Below, one piece after another: positions 11,875-22,071 of a stretch of DNA of 64,000 nucleotides (positions are counted from its first letter, which is position 1; each line of letters begins with the position of its first letter). The stretch is taken from NCBI RefSeq assembly GCF_000425185.1, contig NZ_AULH01000016.1:1-64000 (forward strand), in the 5' to 3' direction. The position numbers and the translations under genes are program-made. Source of the stretch: Pleomorphomonas koreensis DSM 23070. GTDB lineage: Bacteria > Pseudomonadota > Alphaproteobacteria > Rhizobiales > Pleomorphomonadaceae. The notes below the pieces were generated by a model. The model was given only the letters and a program-made list of their open reading frames with translations, was not told the DNA's origin and did no database searches.

Positions 11875-12231
11875 ATGGCCGACGGCAGAACCCAGCATCT
11901 TCCCGGCGCCGCCGCCTCGCTCCGCCACTATCTCCGCGGTTTCGTGCTGTCGGTGCTGCTGACCGGCGCCGCCTTCGCCCTGGTGATGACCGGGGCACTG
12001 CCGCGCGATCCCACCATCCTCGTCATCTTCGCGCTGGCCGCCGTGCAGGTGCTGGTGCATCTCGTCGACTTCCTGCACATCGACGGCTCGCTCGAACAGC
12101 GCTGGAACGTCTACGCGGCGCTGTTCGCCCTGCTGGTGGTCGGCATCCTGGTCGGCGGCAGCGTCTGGATCCTGTTCAACGCCCAGGCCAACATGAGCCA
12201 CGGCATGCCCATGCCGCCCGAGGCCTTCTGA
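11875..12231 (+). CDS. cyoD: Cytochrome bo3-type ubiquinol oxidase subunit IV
   Basis: Small three-helix subunit of 118 aa, close to E. coli CyoD (109 aa). It contains the family motif VLVHLVDFLHIDGS in helix 2-3. It begins one base after the cyoC stop. The subunit assists CuB binding and assembly in E. coli. Confidence 0.93.
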   Translation: MADGRTQHLPGAAASLRHYLRGFVLSVLLTGAAFALVMTGALPRDPTILVIFALAAVQVLVHLVDFLHIDGSLEQRWNVYAALFALLVVGILVGGSVWILFNAQANMSHGMPMPPEAF

Positions 12232-12232
12232 G

Positions 12233-13090
12233 GTGGCGGCCGGCCGCAACCCCTATCTGCGCCTCGTAAAGCCTGGCATCGTCGGCGGCAACCTGATCTC
12301 GACAGCCGGCGGCTTCCTGCTCGGCGCCCGCGGCGCCATCGATATCCGGCTGCTGGCCGCCGCGCTGATCGGCGTGGCGCTGGTGGTGGCCGGCGGCTGC
12401 GTCTTCAACAATGTCATCGACCGCGACATCGACGCCCTGATGAGCCGTACGGCCAGCCGGCCGATGGTGACCGGCGCGGTCGGCATCGCCACCGCCATCG
12501 CCTACGGCGCGGCGCTCTCAGCCCTCGGCCTGCTGCTGCTGATGCTGATCACCGGCCGCCTCGCGGCGGCGACGGCGGCGGCCGGCCTCTTCATCTACGT
12601 CGGCCCCTACAGCCTGTGGTTCAAGCGGCGCTCGCCGGTCGGCGTGCTGGTCGGCAGCCTGGCCGGCGCGACGCCGCCGGTCATCGGCTACGCCGCCGCC
12701 ACCGGCCGGCTCGACGGCGCGGCCCTCCTCCTGTTCCTGATGTTCTCCCTCTGGCAGATCCCCCACTCCGACGCCATCGCGGTTCTCCGCCGCGACGACT
12801 ATGCCGCCGCCGGCGTGCCGGTGCACCCCGTCCGCCACGGCGTCGCCGCCACCAAATTCCGCATCGTGCTGGTGATCGCCGCCTTCGGCTTCGCCTCGGT
12901 CGCGCTGTCGCCGGCAGGCTACACCGGCGGCGCCTATCTCGGCGCCGCCGTGCTGGCCGCCGCCGGTTGGCTCTCCGTCGCCCTATCCGGCATGGCAGCC
13001 GACGACGGCCGCTGGGCGCGGCGCGTCTTCCTCGCCTCGCTCTGCTGCCTTCTCGTGCTCTGCCTGATGATGGCCGTCGACTATCGCTGA
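12233..13090 (+). CDS. cyoE: Protohaem IX farnesyltransferase (haem O synthase)
   Basis: Adds a farnesyl tail to haem b to make the haem O used by the oxidase. The 285-aa UbiA-fold protein has the two Asp-rich prenyl-binding motifs (NNVIDRDIDALMSR at residues about 60-73, and a second at SLWQIPHSDAI) and about eight helices. GTG 12233 starts one base after the cyoD stop. The 3' end overlaps the convergent LysE-type gene by 10 bp, so no terminator separates them. Confidence 0.95.
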   Translation: MAAGRNPYLRLVKPGIVGGNLISTAGGFLLGARGAIDIRLLAAALIGVALVVAGGCVFNNVIDRDIDALMSRTASRPMVTGAVGIATAIAYGAALSALGLLLLMLITGRLAAATAAAGLFIYVGPYSLWFKRRSPVGVLVGSLAGATPPVIGYAAATGRLDGAALLLFLMFSLWQIPHSDAIAVLRRDDYAAAGVPVHPVRHGVAATKFRIVLVIAAFGFASVALSPAGYTGGAYLGAAVLAAAGWLSVALSGMAADDGRWARRVFLASLCCLLVLCLMMAVDYR

Positions 13091-13707
13091 TCGGCGAGCG
13101 CCAGCTTCAGGCCGAGCAGCACGAAGGCGCCGGCGAACAGCCGCCGCAGCCCGGCGAGCACCGCCGGCCGCGACAGCACCCGGTCGCGCACCCCGGCGGC
13201 GGCGACGCCGTAGAGGGCGAACACGACGAAGGTCATCGCCATGAACACGCCGCCGAGTTCGACGAAGCGCAGCGTCGGCGCCGCCTCGCCGCTGCCGACA
13301 AACTGCGGCAGGAAGGCGAGGAAGAACACGGTGAGCTTGGGGTTGAGGAGGTTGAGAAGGATCGCCCTGAACGTGATGTCGAAGGCCGAGCCGTCGCGGC
13401 CGTCGGGCGCCACGGCCAGCGCGCCGGTCTCCTTCAGCGTCATCCAGGCCATGTAGAGGAGATAGGCGACGCCGGCGACGCGCAGGATTTCGAAGGCGAC
13501 GGCGCTTGTCTCGATCATCGCCGAGAGGCCGAGCACGGCGGCAAGAAGATGCGGCAGGATGCCGAGCGTGCAGCCGAAGGCGGCGATCACCGCCGCCCGG
13601 CCGCCGCGCCCGAGGCCGGCGCCGAGGGTGTAGAGCACGCCGGTGCCCGGCGAGGCGACGACGATCAGCGAGGTCAGGAGGAATTCGGGAGACAGAAGAG
13701 CGGACAT
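13081..13707 (-). CDS. LysE/RhtB-family amino-acid or metabolite exporter
   Basis: Six-helix inner-membrane exporter of 208 aa. It starts MSALLSPEFLLTSLIVVASPG, carrying the conserved SPGP-like turn (here SPGTG), and later has NLLNPKLTVFFLAFLPQFV, a strong LysE/RhtB signature. Exported substrate is unknown. Two adjacent ATG codons (13710, 13707) follow GGAG at 13716-13719; the second gives the better 8-nt spacing. It is convergent with cyoE. Confidence 0.88.
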   Translation of the reverse strand: MSALLSPEFLLTSLIVVASPGTGVLYTLGAGLGRGGRAAVIAAFGCTLGILPHLLAAVLGLSAMIETSAVAFEILRVAGVAYLLYMAWMTLKETGALAVAPDGRDGSAFDITFRAILLNLLNPKLTVFFLAFLPQFVGSGEAAPTLRFVELGGVFMAMTFVVFALYGVAAAGVRDRVLSRPAVLAGLRRLFAGAFVLLGLKLALADQR

Positions 13708-13837
13708 CATCGGGGCTCCGGCTGGTTCGCCCCATCCTGCCGGCATCCAGTCGCCGAGGCCACCCGATTTTTGGAAGAGGGGCGCCCTGAACGATCTGCC
13801 CCGGAGAGAAGGAGTCCTATACTCGCCGCCTGCCCCA

Positions 13838-13940
13838 TTCTGCCCGAGATCCTCCGCCTATGCGGAGAATGACAACCTATGTATATGTTTTTTATATATA
13901 ATTCTGTCATCCTCCGCATAGGCGGAGGACCTCGAGCAGG
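13838..13940. repeat. Paired palindromic intergenic repeat, copy 1
   Basis: Two arms of about 35 nt (13838-13875 and 13902-13940) are inverted copies of each other with few mismatches. Each arm carries its own small palindrome CTCCGC-CTAT-GCGGAG and the ends TGACA and CTGCC-type. The arms flank an extremely AT-rich core (13876-13901). A related element lies at 24251-24342. It resembles REP/BIME-type repeats of Rhizobiales. It sits between the LysE-type gene and maeA and is not coding. Confidence 0.7.
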
Positions 13941-13993
13941 ACAAACGCGGGGCCGATATAAGGCGCCCGGCCCACACGAGACCCAAAACGAAA

Positions 13994-14017
13994 CCGGGCG
14001 GCCTCACGGCCGCCCGG
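13994..14017 (-). terminator. Intrinsic terminator of maeA
   Basis: A perfect 10-bp stem (13994-14003 with 14008-14017) encloses a TCAC/GTGA loop. On the minus strand it is followed by TTTCGTTTTGG. It lies 27 bp after the malic enzyme stop codon. Confidence 0.8.
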
Positions 14018-14043
14018 CTCAGTTAGTCACCTGCGATCGTCGA

Positions 14044-15735
14044 TCAGACGAGCGACTTGTAGACCGGCTCCCACACCTTGGCGGTGATGGCGGCCTTGAT
14101 GGCGGCATCGTCCAGCTTCGGGGCAAGGCCCTCGGCCATCGCCTGCTTGGCGACGGCGACGGCGATGTGCGAGGAGACCTCGCGCATGCGGTCGAGCGTC
14201 GGCAGCAGCTTGTCGCCGGGGTTGGTCTTGGCCGGCGACAGCTCGGCGAGAGCGCGGGCGGCGGCCAGGAACATGGCGTCCGTCACGCGCTTCGAGCCGA
14301 CGGCCAGCGTGCCGAGGCCGACGCCCGGGAAGATGTAGGAGTTGTTGGTCTGGGCGAAGTGGTAGGTCTTGCCCTCGTACTCGAAGGGCAGGAACGGCGA
14401 GCCCGTGCCGATGATGGCGCGGCCTTCGGTCCACTTGATGATGTCCGACGGCTGGGCCTCGACGCAGGAGGTCGGGTTCGACAGCGGGAAGACGATCGGC
14501 CGCTCGGTGTGCTTGCCCATCTCGCGGATGATTTCTTCCGTGAACATGCCCGGCTGGCCGGCCACGCCGACGAGAACGGTCGGCTTGGCGTTCTTGATCA
14601 CTTCGTAAAGCGAAGCCTTGCCGGCCTCGGCGACGTCCCAGCCGTCGATGATCTTGCTGTCCTGACGGAAGCCGAGCTGGAAGGTGTCGAGGTTGGGCGT
14701 CTTCTCGGTGACGAGGCCGTAACGGCCGACGATGAAGAAGCGCTTGCGGGCTTCCTCGTCGCTGAGGCCCTCGGCGACCATCGCCATGCGGATCAGGTCG
14801 GCGATGCCGACGCCGGCCGAGCCGCCGCCGAGGATGGCGACGCGCTGCTCGGTGAGCGGCTTGCCGGTGATCTGGATGCCGGCCAGCAGCGTGCCGGTGG
14901 CAACCGAAGCCGTGCCCTGGATGTCGTCGTTGAACGTGCAGAGCGCGTCACGATACTTGTCGAGCAGACGGTTGGCGTTGTTCTTGTGGAAGTCTTCCCA
15001 CTGAAGAAGAACGTTCGGCCAGCGCTTCTTCACGGCCTCGACGAACTGGTCGATGAAGCTGTCGTATTCCTCGCCGCGGATGCGCTCGTGCTTCCAGCCG
15101 AAGTAGAGCGGATCGGCGATGCGTTCGGCGTTGTTGGTGCCGGTGTCCAAGGTGATCGGCAGCACGGTGTCGGGGGCGATGCCGCCGCAGCCGGTGTAGA
15201 TGGCCAGCTTGCCGACCGGGATGCCCATGCCGCCGACGCCCTGGTCGCCGAGACCGAGGATGCGCTCACCGTCGGTGACGACGATGCACTCGACGTTGTC
15301 ATAGCGCGGGTTGGCCAGGATTTCGTCCATCTTGGCGCGGTTCGGATAGGAGATGAACAAGCCGCGCGGACGGCGGATGATGTGGTGATACTGCTGGCAG
15401 CCGGCGCCGACGGTCGGCGTGTAGATCATCGGCAGCAGTTCGTCGAGATTGCGGGTGATCACCGCGAAATAAAGCGTCTCGTTGGCGTCCTGCAGGTCGC
15501 GCAGATAAACGTAGCGGTCGAGGTTGGTCGGCAGCGCGCGGATGGTCTCCAGCGAGCGGGCGACCTGGGTGTCCAGCGTCTCGACGGCGTCGCCGAAATA
15601 GCCGTTCAGCTTGAAGGCGTCGCGCTCGGCCTGGGTGAAAGCCGTGCCCTTGTTCAGCAACGGGTCTTCGATGAGGGCCTGGCTCGTGGGGATCGCCTTG
15701 ACGGCCGCGCCGTCCTTGAGGGTCACGTCGTTCAT
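14044..15735 (-). CDS. maeA: NAD-dependent malic enzyme
   Basis: Oxidative decarboxylation of malate to pyruvate. The 563-aa protein belongs to the large malic enzyme type (E. coli SfcA/MaeA 565 aa), not the MaeB-phosphotransacetylase fusions common in rhizobia. Landmarks are YTPTVGAGCQQYHHI (catalytic Tyr), VVTDGERILGLGDQGVGGMG (metal/substrate loop), FNDDIQGTASV, and the Rossmann loop ILGGGSAGVGIADL. ATG 15735 is preceded by a purine-rich GAAGAGAGAG; upstream in-frame codons look non-coding. Followed by a clear terminator. Confidence 0.95.
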   Translation of the reverse strand: MNDVTLKDGAAVKAIPTSQALIEDPLLNKGTAFTQAERDAFKLNGYFGDAVETLDTQVARSLETIRALPTNLDRYVYLRDLQDANETLYFAVITRNLDELLPMIYTPTVGAGCQQYHHIIRRPRGLFISYPNRAKMDEILANPRYDNVECIVVTDGERILGLGDQGVGGMGIPVGKLAIYTGCGGIAPDTVLPITLDTGTNNAERIADPLYFGWKHERIRGEEYDSFIDQFVEAVKKRWPNVLLQWEDFHKNNANRLLDKYRDALCTFNDDIQGTASVATGTLLAGIQITGKPLTEQRVAILGGGSAGVGIADLIRMAMVAEGLSDEEARKRFFIVGRYGLVTEKTPNLDTFQLGFRQDSKIIDGWDVAEAGKASLYEVIKNAKPTVLVGVAGQPGMFTEEIIREMGKHTERPIVFPLSNPTSCVEAQPSDIIKWTEGRAIIGTGSPFLPFEYEGKTYHFAQTNNSYIFPGVGLGTLAVGSKRVTDAMFLAAARALAELSPAKTNPGDKLLPTLDRMREVSSHIAVAVAKQAMAEGLAPKLDDAAIKAAITAKVWEPVYKSLV

Positions 15736-16327
15736 CTCTCTCTTCATCCTTCTGGCTGTCGAACCGGGCCCGCCATCTCGGCGGAACACCACGGATCCGG
15801 CGCGGTCGCCGATCCCATTTTTTCGGGCCACTTACTGCCCCTTTTGCATCAGAAAATCTTCCGTAGAAACACGACGTCGTCTTTGCCCGGGGAGCTTAAA
15901 CGCGTAAATCGGCGGGTGTCCGACTACTATATCGATGTAGTTGGAAATTCATGTCATCGACGACAAGCCGTTGCGGCGGCAAAACTGCGGCCACTCGGCC
16001 GTCTTTCTTCAGGAAAACCCCGGATAAGCCGGGCTTTGCAGCGGCGGCCAAGGAGATCGACGCGACGGCGGCCGATCGACGCGGCAACGGCCGCGGCGGC
16101 AAGGTCGGACTCGATGGCCGCTACGTACGTATTCATAGCCGACGAAGAAAGTATTAGCGTCGAAACACTGGGCAAACCCCGCGAAAACTGCCAAGACGAC
16201 TAAGGTCACCCTTCCCGCTGCGGCCGTTTGTCATGAAAAATTCATGGGGTTATTTTCTCATCTTTATATGTCGTTAAGCCCATCCCCGTAGTCGATGCGC
16301 AGTTTTGACAGGGTCCGGGGATTGTCC
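15736..16327. other. 592-bp intergenic region between maeA and a chemoreceptor gene
   Basis: No supported gene. The region holds the divergent promoters for maeA and the chemoreceptor. An AT-rich stretch (16228-16285) contains the inverted repeat CATGAA-AAA-TTCATG at 16232-16246, a possible operator. A short hairpin (CCCGG-ATAAG-CCGGG) lies at 16019-16033. Short frames of 60-70 codons on the minus strand have no good ribosome-binding site. Confidence 0.5.
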
Positions 16328-18673
16328 ATGCGTTTCGGCCAGAGCATCACGGCACAACTTTCGATCTTCGCCACGCTGCTTGTTCTACTCTCCATCGCGG
16401 CGGGCGGCGCCGGCTTCTACGGCCTGGTGCGCACCGGCGACGCCGTCGACGCCGTTTCCCGCGCCTCGACGGCGCTGGCCGGCATGAACGGCGCCGCCAG
16501 CGCCATCCAGTCGCTCTATCTCACCGGCCGGTCGGCCGATGCCGAGGCCGCCCTTGCCGGCATCGCCGCCGTCGACGCGGCCATGGCCGGCGGCGGCCTC
16601 GGCGACACCGCTGCCGGCCTGACCGACGTCGTCCGCCGGCTCGAAGCCGGCTGGCGGGACATCCGGACCGCCGACGCCGCCATCGGCAAGGCCTTCGCCG
16701 CCCTGTCCGACAGCGCCGCGAGGCTCGAAAGGCAGGCGGAGAGCGACCTCGCCCAGGCGGAGGGCGACCTCGCCGACGTCGACGCGACGCTCGACGGCCT
16801 CAGGGCGACGGTCTCCGGGCTGGCCGATGCCGAGTTGCGCCTCGTCCGCGGCCGCGCCGCCTTCGAGGCTTTCCTGAGAACGGGCGAGGCCCGGAGCCTC
16901 GGCGACGGCCAGGACGCGCTGTCGACGGCGGCCCGCCTCGCCTACGACGCCCGCGCCGAGAACGCCGAGGCCGAACTGGTCGAGCCGCTGACCGCCGTCG
17001 CCGGCCTCACCGCCGACCTCTACAAGGCGGTGGCTCGCGGCAGCGACGGCAGCCAGTCGGTCGATCTCGCCGCCCGGTGGCCCGACTTCGCGCCGCGGCT
17101 TCTCGCCGCCGACCAGCGCATCGACGCCGTTGGCCAGGACATCCGCGCGCGGTCGGACAAGGCGTTCTACCGCGCTTCCGGCCTGTCGGTGCGCCGCGAC
17201 CGGGCCGTCGGCGAGGGGGCCCGCGCCCGCGCCTTCCGCGTTGCCGCCTACGACCTGCTGCTGGCCACCGACGCCTATCGCCGGATGCCCGACAAGGCCG
17301 GCGAGGCGGCGATCGGCGAAGCCCTTTCCGGCGCCGATGCGGCCGCCGCCGCCCTCGGGCCGGACGCAGCCAAAGGCGTCACCGCGTCGCTCGACGCCTA
17401 CCGCACGGCCGCCGCCGGCCTTGTCCGCACCACCCAGGCGTTGCAGGCGGCGCGCAGCGGGGCGCTCGACCTGTCGGCCGCCGCCACCGACGGGCTGCGC
17501 CGGCTGGCCGGCCAGGCGACCGCCGCCGCCGACCACGACCGCCACCGCACCAGCCTGCTGGTGCTGATCGGCATCGCCGGCATCGTCTGCGTCGCCGCCG
17601 TCGTCACCCGGCTTCTCAACCGGCGCATCGCCCGGCCGATCCGCGCCCTCACCCGCCTCATGCACGAACTGGCCGACGGCAAGCTGGACGTCGCGGTTCC
17701 CGAGCGCCGGACGCGGGACGAGATCGCCGCCATGGGCGAGGCGCTGGTCGTCTTCCAGCGGAACGGCCGCGAGCGCGAGGAACTGCGGCGCGACGCCGAG
17801 CGCCAGCAGGCGCTGCGCGAGCGCCGCCGCGCCGAGCTGGAGCGGGCCATCGCCGCCTTCGACGTCGCCGCCGACGATCTGATCGCCAACGTCGAGGCGC
17901 ACGCCGGCCGCCTCGGCCGCGGCACCGCCGAACTGACCGCCGCCGCCGGCCACGCCGCGACGCTGGCCGAGCGATCATCGCTGTCGGCCGGCAGCGCCGC
18001 CGAAAGCGTTCGTACCATGGCCGCCGCGGCGGCCGAGCTGGCCCAGTCGCAGATGGCGGCCCGCCACCAGGCCGATGCGGCGGTGGCCGTCGCCGTCACC
18101 GGCGCCGATCGCGCCCGCGCGGCGAGCGGCGTCATCGCCGGCCTGTCCGACACCACGGCAAGGATCGGCGAGGTGGTCGACCTGATCGGCTCGATCGCCG
18201 CCCAGACCAACCTTCTGGCCCTCAATGCGACGATCGAGGCGGCGCGGGCCGGCGAGGCCGGCAAGGGCTTTTCGGTGGTGGCCGGCGAGGTGAAGTCCCT
18301 GGCCAGCCAGACCACGCGCGCCACCGTCGACATCCGGGCTCTGATCGACGGCGTCGGCGCCGCCACCCAGTCGGCGGTGACGCTGATCCGCGACATCGCC
18401 GCGGCGATGACCGATATCGATGCCGCGGCCGCCCTGCTGTCGCAGTCGGTCGTCGCCCAGGGCGAGGCGACGACGGAAATCTCGGCCGGCGCCGCCATGG
18501 CCTCGGCCTCGACCGACGATATCGCCGGCAAGACCGTCGAACTGGCCGGCGCCGCCGGCCAGACGCAGACCGTCGCCGCCGAGGTGCTGGAGACGACCGA
18601 TCGCGTCAACGCCGAAATCGCCCGCATGCGCGGCCTGGTGGAAGCCTTCACGCGGGACGCCCGTGCCGCCTGA
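16328..18673 (+). CDS. Methyl-accepting chemotaxis protein
   Basis: Transmembrane chemoreceptor of about 781 aa. A first helix (residues about 10-31) and a second (about 415-436) bracket a long Ala-rich helical periplasmic region of nearly 380 aa. They are followed by a HAMP linker ([20 protein letters not shown]) and a cytoplasmic signalling domain with the conserved hairpin tip [24 protein letters not shown] 16328 has GGGG seven bases upstream. The C-terminus lacks a CheR-docking pentapeptide. No che genes are nearby, so it is an orphan receptor of unknown ligand. It converges on ygiQ with a 9-bp gap. Confidence 0.93.
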   Translation: MRFGQSITAQLSIFATLLVLLSIAAGGAGFYGLVRTGDAVDAVSRASTALAGMNGAASAIQSLYLTGRSADAEAALAGIAAVDAAMAGGGLGDTAAGLTDVVRRLEAGWRDIRTADAAIGKAFAALSDSAARLERQAESDLAQAEGDLADVDATLDGLRATVSGLADAELRLVRGRAAFEAFLRTGEARSLGDGQDALSTAARLAYDARAENAEAELVEPLTAVAGLTADLYKAVARGSDGSQSVDLAARWPDFAPRLLAADQRIDAVGQDIRARSDKAFYRASGLSVRRDRAVGEGARARAFRVAAYDLLLATDAYRRMPDKAGEAAIGEALSGADAAAAALGPDAAKGVTASLDAYRTAAAGLVRTTQALQAARSGALDLSAAATDGLRRLAGQATAAADHDRHRTSLLVLIGIAGIVCVAAVVTRLLNRRIARPIRALTRLMHELADGKLDVAVPERRTRDEIAAMGEALVVFQRNGREREELRRDAERQQALRERRRAELERAIAAFDVAADDLIANVEAHAGRLGRGTAELTAAAGHAATLAERSSLSAGSAAESVRTMAAAAAELAQSQMAARHQADAAVAVAVTGADRARAASGVIAGLSDTTARIGEVVDLIGSIAAQTNLLALNATIEAARAGEAGKGFSVVAGEVKSLASQTTRATVDIRALIDGVGAATQSAVTLIRDIAAAMTDIDAAAALLSQSVVAQGEATTEISAGAAMASASTDDIAGKTVELAGAAGQTQTVAAEVLETTDRVNAEIARMRGLVEAFTRDARAA

Positions 18674-18682
18674 GCGGCGGCC

Positions 18683-20737
18683 TCAGCCCTTGCGGCCGCC
18701 CGGCCGGCGCGGCGCGCCGCCTCTCGTGACGCCCTTGGTCAGGAAGGCCTGCGTGCCGTGCTTCACGCCCGTCCGCCGGCCCTCGCCGCCGCCGAGGCCG
18801 GTGCCGGCCGGCTGGAAGCTGGGGATCAGGTGCTGCTTGCCGTTGCCGATCAGGTCGGCGCGGCCCATCGCCTTCAGCGCCTCGCGCAGGAGCGGCCAGT
18901 TCTCCGGATCGTGGTAGCGCAGGAATGCCTTGTGCAGCCGCCGCTGTTTGAGGCCCTTCACCGTCTCCACCGGCTCCGAGGCGCCGCGCCGCACCGGCTT
19001 CAGCGGATTGACGCCGGAATGATACATGGCGGTGGACAGCGCCATCGGCGACGGCAGGAAGGTCTGCACCTGGTCGGCGCGGTAGCCGTTCCGCTTCAGC
19101 CAGAGCGCGAGGTTCATCATGTCCGCGTCGGAGGTGCCGGGGTGGGCGGCGATGAAATAGGGGATCAGGAAGTATTTCTTGCCGGCCTCGGCCACCGCCG
19201 CGTCGAACAGTTGCTTGAAGCGGTCGTAGGCGCCGATGCCCGGCTTCATCATCTTGGAGAGCGGCCCGGCCTCGGTATGCTCGGGGGCGATCTTGAGATA
19301 GCCGCCGACATGGTGGCGCACCAGTTCCTTGATGTAGGTCGGGCTCTTGACGGCGAGATCGTAGCGGACGCCCGAGGCGACCATCACCTTCTTGACGCCC
19401 GGCACCGCCCGCACCTTGCGATAGAGCCGGATCAGCGCCTCGTGGCTGGTGTCGAGGTTGGGGCAGACGTCGGGATAGACGCAGGACGGCTTGCGGCAGG
19501 CGCTCTGGATCGACCCGTCGCGGCAGGCGATGCGGTACATGTTGGCAGTCGGGCCGCCGATATCCGAGACGATGCCGGTGAAGCCCTCGGTGCGGTCGCG
19601 GATCTTCTCGATCTCCCCTAGGATCGAGTCTTCCGAGCGGTTCTGGATCACCCGGCCCTCGTGCTCGGTGATCGAGCAGAAGGCGCAGCCGCCGAAGCAG
19701 CCGCGCATGATGGTCACCGAGAAGCGGATCATCTCCCAGGCGGGAATGCGGGCGCCGCCGTAGCGGGGATGCGGCGCCCGCGCATAGGGCAGTTCGTAGA
19801 CGGCGTCCATCTCCTCGGTGGAGAGCGGGATGGGCGGCGGGCTCACCCAGAGTTCGCGGTCGCCGTGGCGCTGGACGAGCGGCCGGGCATTGCCGGGGTT
19901 GCTCTCGCGGTGGAGGACGCGGGAGGCGCGGGCATAGGCCTCCGGATCGGCCTCCACCTGATCGAAGGCGGGGAGGCGCAGCACGGTGTCCGGCCCGGAG
20001 CGGCGGGCGCCGTCGTCGGCGGCGTCGAGATCGTCGGCGGCCAGCTCGGTCCAGCCGTCGGGCACGGCGGATTTGATTAGCGCCACGCCGCGCAGGTCGT
20101 CGAAACTCTGGGGGTCGCCCCCCTTGGCGATGCGGTGGGCGACCTCGACGATGGCCCGCTCGGCGTTGCCGTAGAGCAGGATGTCGGCCTTGGCGTCGAC
20201 GAGGATCGACCGGCGCACCTTGTCCGACCAGTAGTCGTAATGGGCGATGCGCCTCAGCGACGCCTCGATGCCGCCGAGCACGATCGGCACATCGCGAAAG
20301 GCTTCGCGGCAGCGCTGCGAATAGACGATCACCGCCCGGTCGGGCCGCCTGCCGCCCTCGTCGTTCGGCGTGTAGCTGTCGTTGTGGCGGATGCGGCGGT
20401 CGGACGTGTAGCGGTTGACCATCGAATCCATGTTGCCGGAGGTCACCCCCCAGAAGAGGTTCGGCTTGCCGAGCGCCCTGAACGCCTCGGCTGTCTTCCA
20501 GTCCGGCTGGGCGATGATGCCGACGCGGAAGCCCTGAGCCTCCAGGAGCCGGCCGATCACCGCCATGCCGAACGACGGATGATCGACATAGGCGTCGCCG
20601 GTGACGACGATCACGTCGCAACTATCCCAGCCGAGCGCTTCCATCTCGGCGCGGCTCTGCGGCAGGAACGGCGCCGTGCCGAAACGGGCGGCCCAATAGG
20701 GCTTGTAGGAGAAGATCGGCTTGATGGCGTCCATCAT
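18683..20737 (-). CDS. YgiQ-family radical SAM protein
   Basis: A 684-aa protein of the YgiQ (UPF0313) family. The N-terminal part is the family-specific domain ([38 protein letters not shown]). The radical SAM cluster motif is CFGGCAFC with Cys at about 347, 351 and 354. A C-terminal YgiQ domain ends in a Gly/Arg-rich tail. The catalysed reaction is unknown for the family. The first of two adjacent ATG codons is used; the second (20734) is equally possible. Confidence 0.9.
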   Translation of the reverse strand: MMDAIKPIFSYKPYWAARFGTAPFLPQSRAEMEALGWDSCDVIVVTGDAYVDHPSFGMAVIGRLLEAQGFRVGIIAQPDWKTAEAFRALGKPNLFWGVTSGNMDSMVNRYTSDRRIRHNDSYTPNDEGGRRPDRAVIVYSQRCREAFRDVPIVLGGIEASLRRIAHYDYWSDKVRRSILVDAKADILLYGNAERAIVEVAHRIAKGGDPQSFDDLRGVALIKSAVPDGWTELAADDLDAADDGARRSGPDTVLRLPAFDQVEADPEAYARASRVLHRESNPGNARPLVQRHGDRELWVSPPPIPLSTEEMDAVYELPYARAPHPRYGGARIPAWEMIRFSVTIMRGCFGGCAFCSITEHEGRVIQNRSEDSILGEIEKIRDRTEGFTGIVSDIGGPTANMYRIACRDGSIQSACRKPSCVYPDVCPNLDTSHEALIRLYRKVRAVPGVKKVMVASGVRYDLAVKSPTYIKELVRHHVGGYLKIAPEHTEAGPLSKMMKPGIGAYDRFKQLFDAAVAEAGKKYFLIPYFIAAHPGTSDADMMNLALWLKRNGYRADQVQTFLPSPMALSTAMYHSGVNPLKPVRRGASEPVETVKGLKQRRLHKAFLRYHDPENWPLLREALKAMGRADLIGNGKQHLIPSFQPAGTGLGGGEGRRTGVKHGTQAFLTKGVTRGGAPRRPGGRKG

Positions 20738-20882
20738 GGCCCTGCCGTTAGCAGATTTGCCCCGGCGTGAAAACGGCGGCGGCCCGCCCTACGGGATGGC
20801 CCGCTCCCGGCGGAGATCCGAAGGATAGAAAACTGGATACGTAAAAACACCCAAAAAATAACACCGTTTAGTTCAAATACGT

Positions 20883-21112
20883 TTGTGTCGGCCCACATTT
20901 TCCGCTAATATTCACTCATGGTCAGGTTATAGGCAGCTGCCGCGAATTATAGCAATAACGAGACATTCCGGAAACGCCCTCGGCTGAGCGAAACAGAAAG
21001 AGCGACCTGAAAAAGTTCTATTTTTCATGACGTGAAACTAGACGCCCCGAGCGAGAAATCTTATTTTAAACCATACTTACCAAAAAGCCGGAACAATTTT
21101 GTTCCGGCTTTT
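20883..21112 (+). ncRNA. Candidate small RNA in an AT-rich gap
   Basis: The 373-bp gap between ygiQ and the next gene is strongly AT-rich from about 20825. It carries a promoter-like pair TTGTGT (20883-20888), 17 bp, TAATAT (20906-20911). A near-perfect intrinsic terminator follows at 21083-21112 on the same strand. The implied transcript runs from about 20918 to 21115 (about 195 nt) and has no ORF longer than a few codons. The terminator also serves the convergent gene, so it does not by itself prove an RNA gene. Confidence 0.35.
21083..21112. terminator. Bidirectional intrinsic terminator
   Basis: A perfect 12-bp stem AAAAGCCGGAAC / GTTCCGGCTTTT (21083-21094 with 21101-21112) surrounds an AATTTT loop. 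There are T-runs on both sides (TTTTATTTTG to the right; CTTTTTGG on the minus strand). The stop codon of the minus-strand gene (21111-21113) overlaps the stem. Confidence 0.88.
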
Positions 21113-21929
21113 ATTTTGCCGATTGTTCAACCCATAAGGCGCGGGCGCGTCCGGCAACCTCGGCCAGTTCGGCCGCCTTGTCGGAAAGCCAGCGATCGAA
21201 GTCGGCCAGCAACCGGTCGGACAGGCAGACCGTGCGCCAGGCCGGCGCCGCCGCCGTCAGCAGGCCGCGCGCCGCCGCCGCCTGCAACAGGCTCCACATC
21301 TGGCTCTTGGAAACGCAGAAGGCGGCGGCGGTTTCCGCCACGTTGAAGGCGACACGCGTCGAGCCGCCCTGCTGAGAGGCGCGCAGCAGCTCCAGCAGCA
21401 TCGAGTAGCCGCCATCGCGCATGATGAAGAAGGCGATGGCCGGGTGCCGGCCGACGAAGGCGGCGGTTTCCACCGGCATCATCGGCGAGGCGGCGCGAAA
21501 GGCCAGCACGAAGCCGGGCGAGCGCTCGTCGTCGCGCGGGCTGAACAGACCGAACGCTTCGAGCGAGCGAAGCTGTACCGTCAACCAGCGATGGTCCTCG
21601 GCCACCATGCGGTCGGTCACCAGGAGGATACGCTGGCGGCGATCGTCCGCTATTCGAGTTTCCAGGAAGCCGAGCTTGCGCAGCAGCAGCGTCTGCGCCG
21701 CCACGCGGCCGGGGCTGAGACCGCCGTTCTCGGCCGTCATCTTCTGCAGGCGGGTGAGCGTCAGCGCCGGTGCGTCGTCGTCGAAGGCGTGGCGGGCATG
21801 GATATGCAGCGCACAACCGAAGATGGCATGGCGAGGCAAGGTATTGACCGCCTTGTTGAGAAGGCCGGTGTTCCGGTAGAGGGCGCTTGCCCCCTCGATG
21901 TAGATGGTTCTTGCTTCCGCAAATCCCAT
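21111..21929 (-). CDS. Putative transcriptional regulator with two winged-helix-like regions
   Basis: Not recognised as a named family. The 272-aa soluble protein has a MarR-like winged-helix pattern at about residues 55-110 (LTRLQKMTAENGGLSPGRV, then LRKLGFLETRIADDRRQRIL with a DDRR wing). A second helix-turn-helix-like region follows at about 190-245 (VAFNVAETAAAFCVSKSQMW, LLQAAAARGLLT). Similar two-HTH proteins occur in Rhizobiales without a known role. ATG 21929 is preceded by GAGGTAG. It is divergent from the flavoprotein gene, and its stop codon sits inside the terminator stem. DNA binding is inferred from pattern only. Confidence 0.6.
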   Translation of the reverse strand: MGFAEARTIYIEGASALYRNTGLLNKAVNTLPRHAIFGCALHIHARHAFDDDAPALTLTRLQKMTAENGGLSPGRVAAQTLLLRKLGFLETRIADDRRQRILLVTDRMVAEDHRWLTVQLRSLEAFGLFSPRDDERSPGFVLAFRAASPMMPVETAAFVGRHPAIAFFIMRDGGYSMLLELLRASQQGGSTRVAFNVAETAAAFCVSKSQMWSLLQAAAARGLLTAAAPAWRTVCLSDRLLADFDRWLSDKAAELAEVAGRARALWVEQSAK

Positions 21930-22071
21930 GGCTACCTCGCCCGCGGACTACGCAATTTTACTATACTCCATCGGTATGATTTTTCAAAGCGTGGTTGTCC
22001 GATGAAGAATCCGCTTGCCTGAACCGGGCGGCCACCGCACATGTTCCCCGCCGGGAACAGCGGAGACGGCA

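Noticed and set aside
13838..13940. CRISPR-like repeat
   Set aside because: There is one inverted pair, not direct repeats with spacers, and no cas genes are nearby.
13879..16203. 774-codon plus-strand frame across maeA
   Set aside because: Antisense to a complete malic enzyme; it starts inside the palindromic repeat and has no family character.
16009..16209. Small secreted protein on the minus strand between maeA and the chemoreceptor
   Set aside because: A hydrophobic start is visible, but there is no Shine-Dalgarno, the tail is random Arg/Pro-rich sequence, and two other frames overlap equally well.
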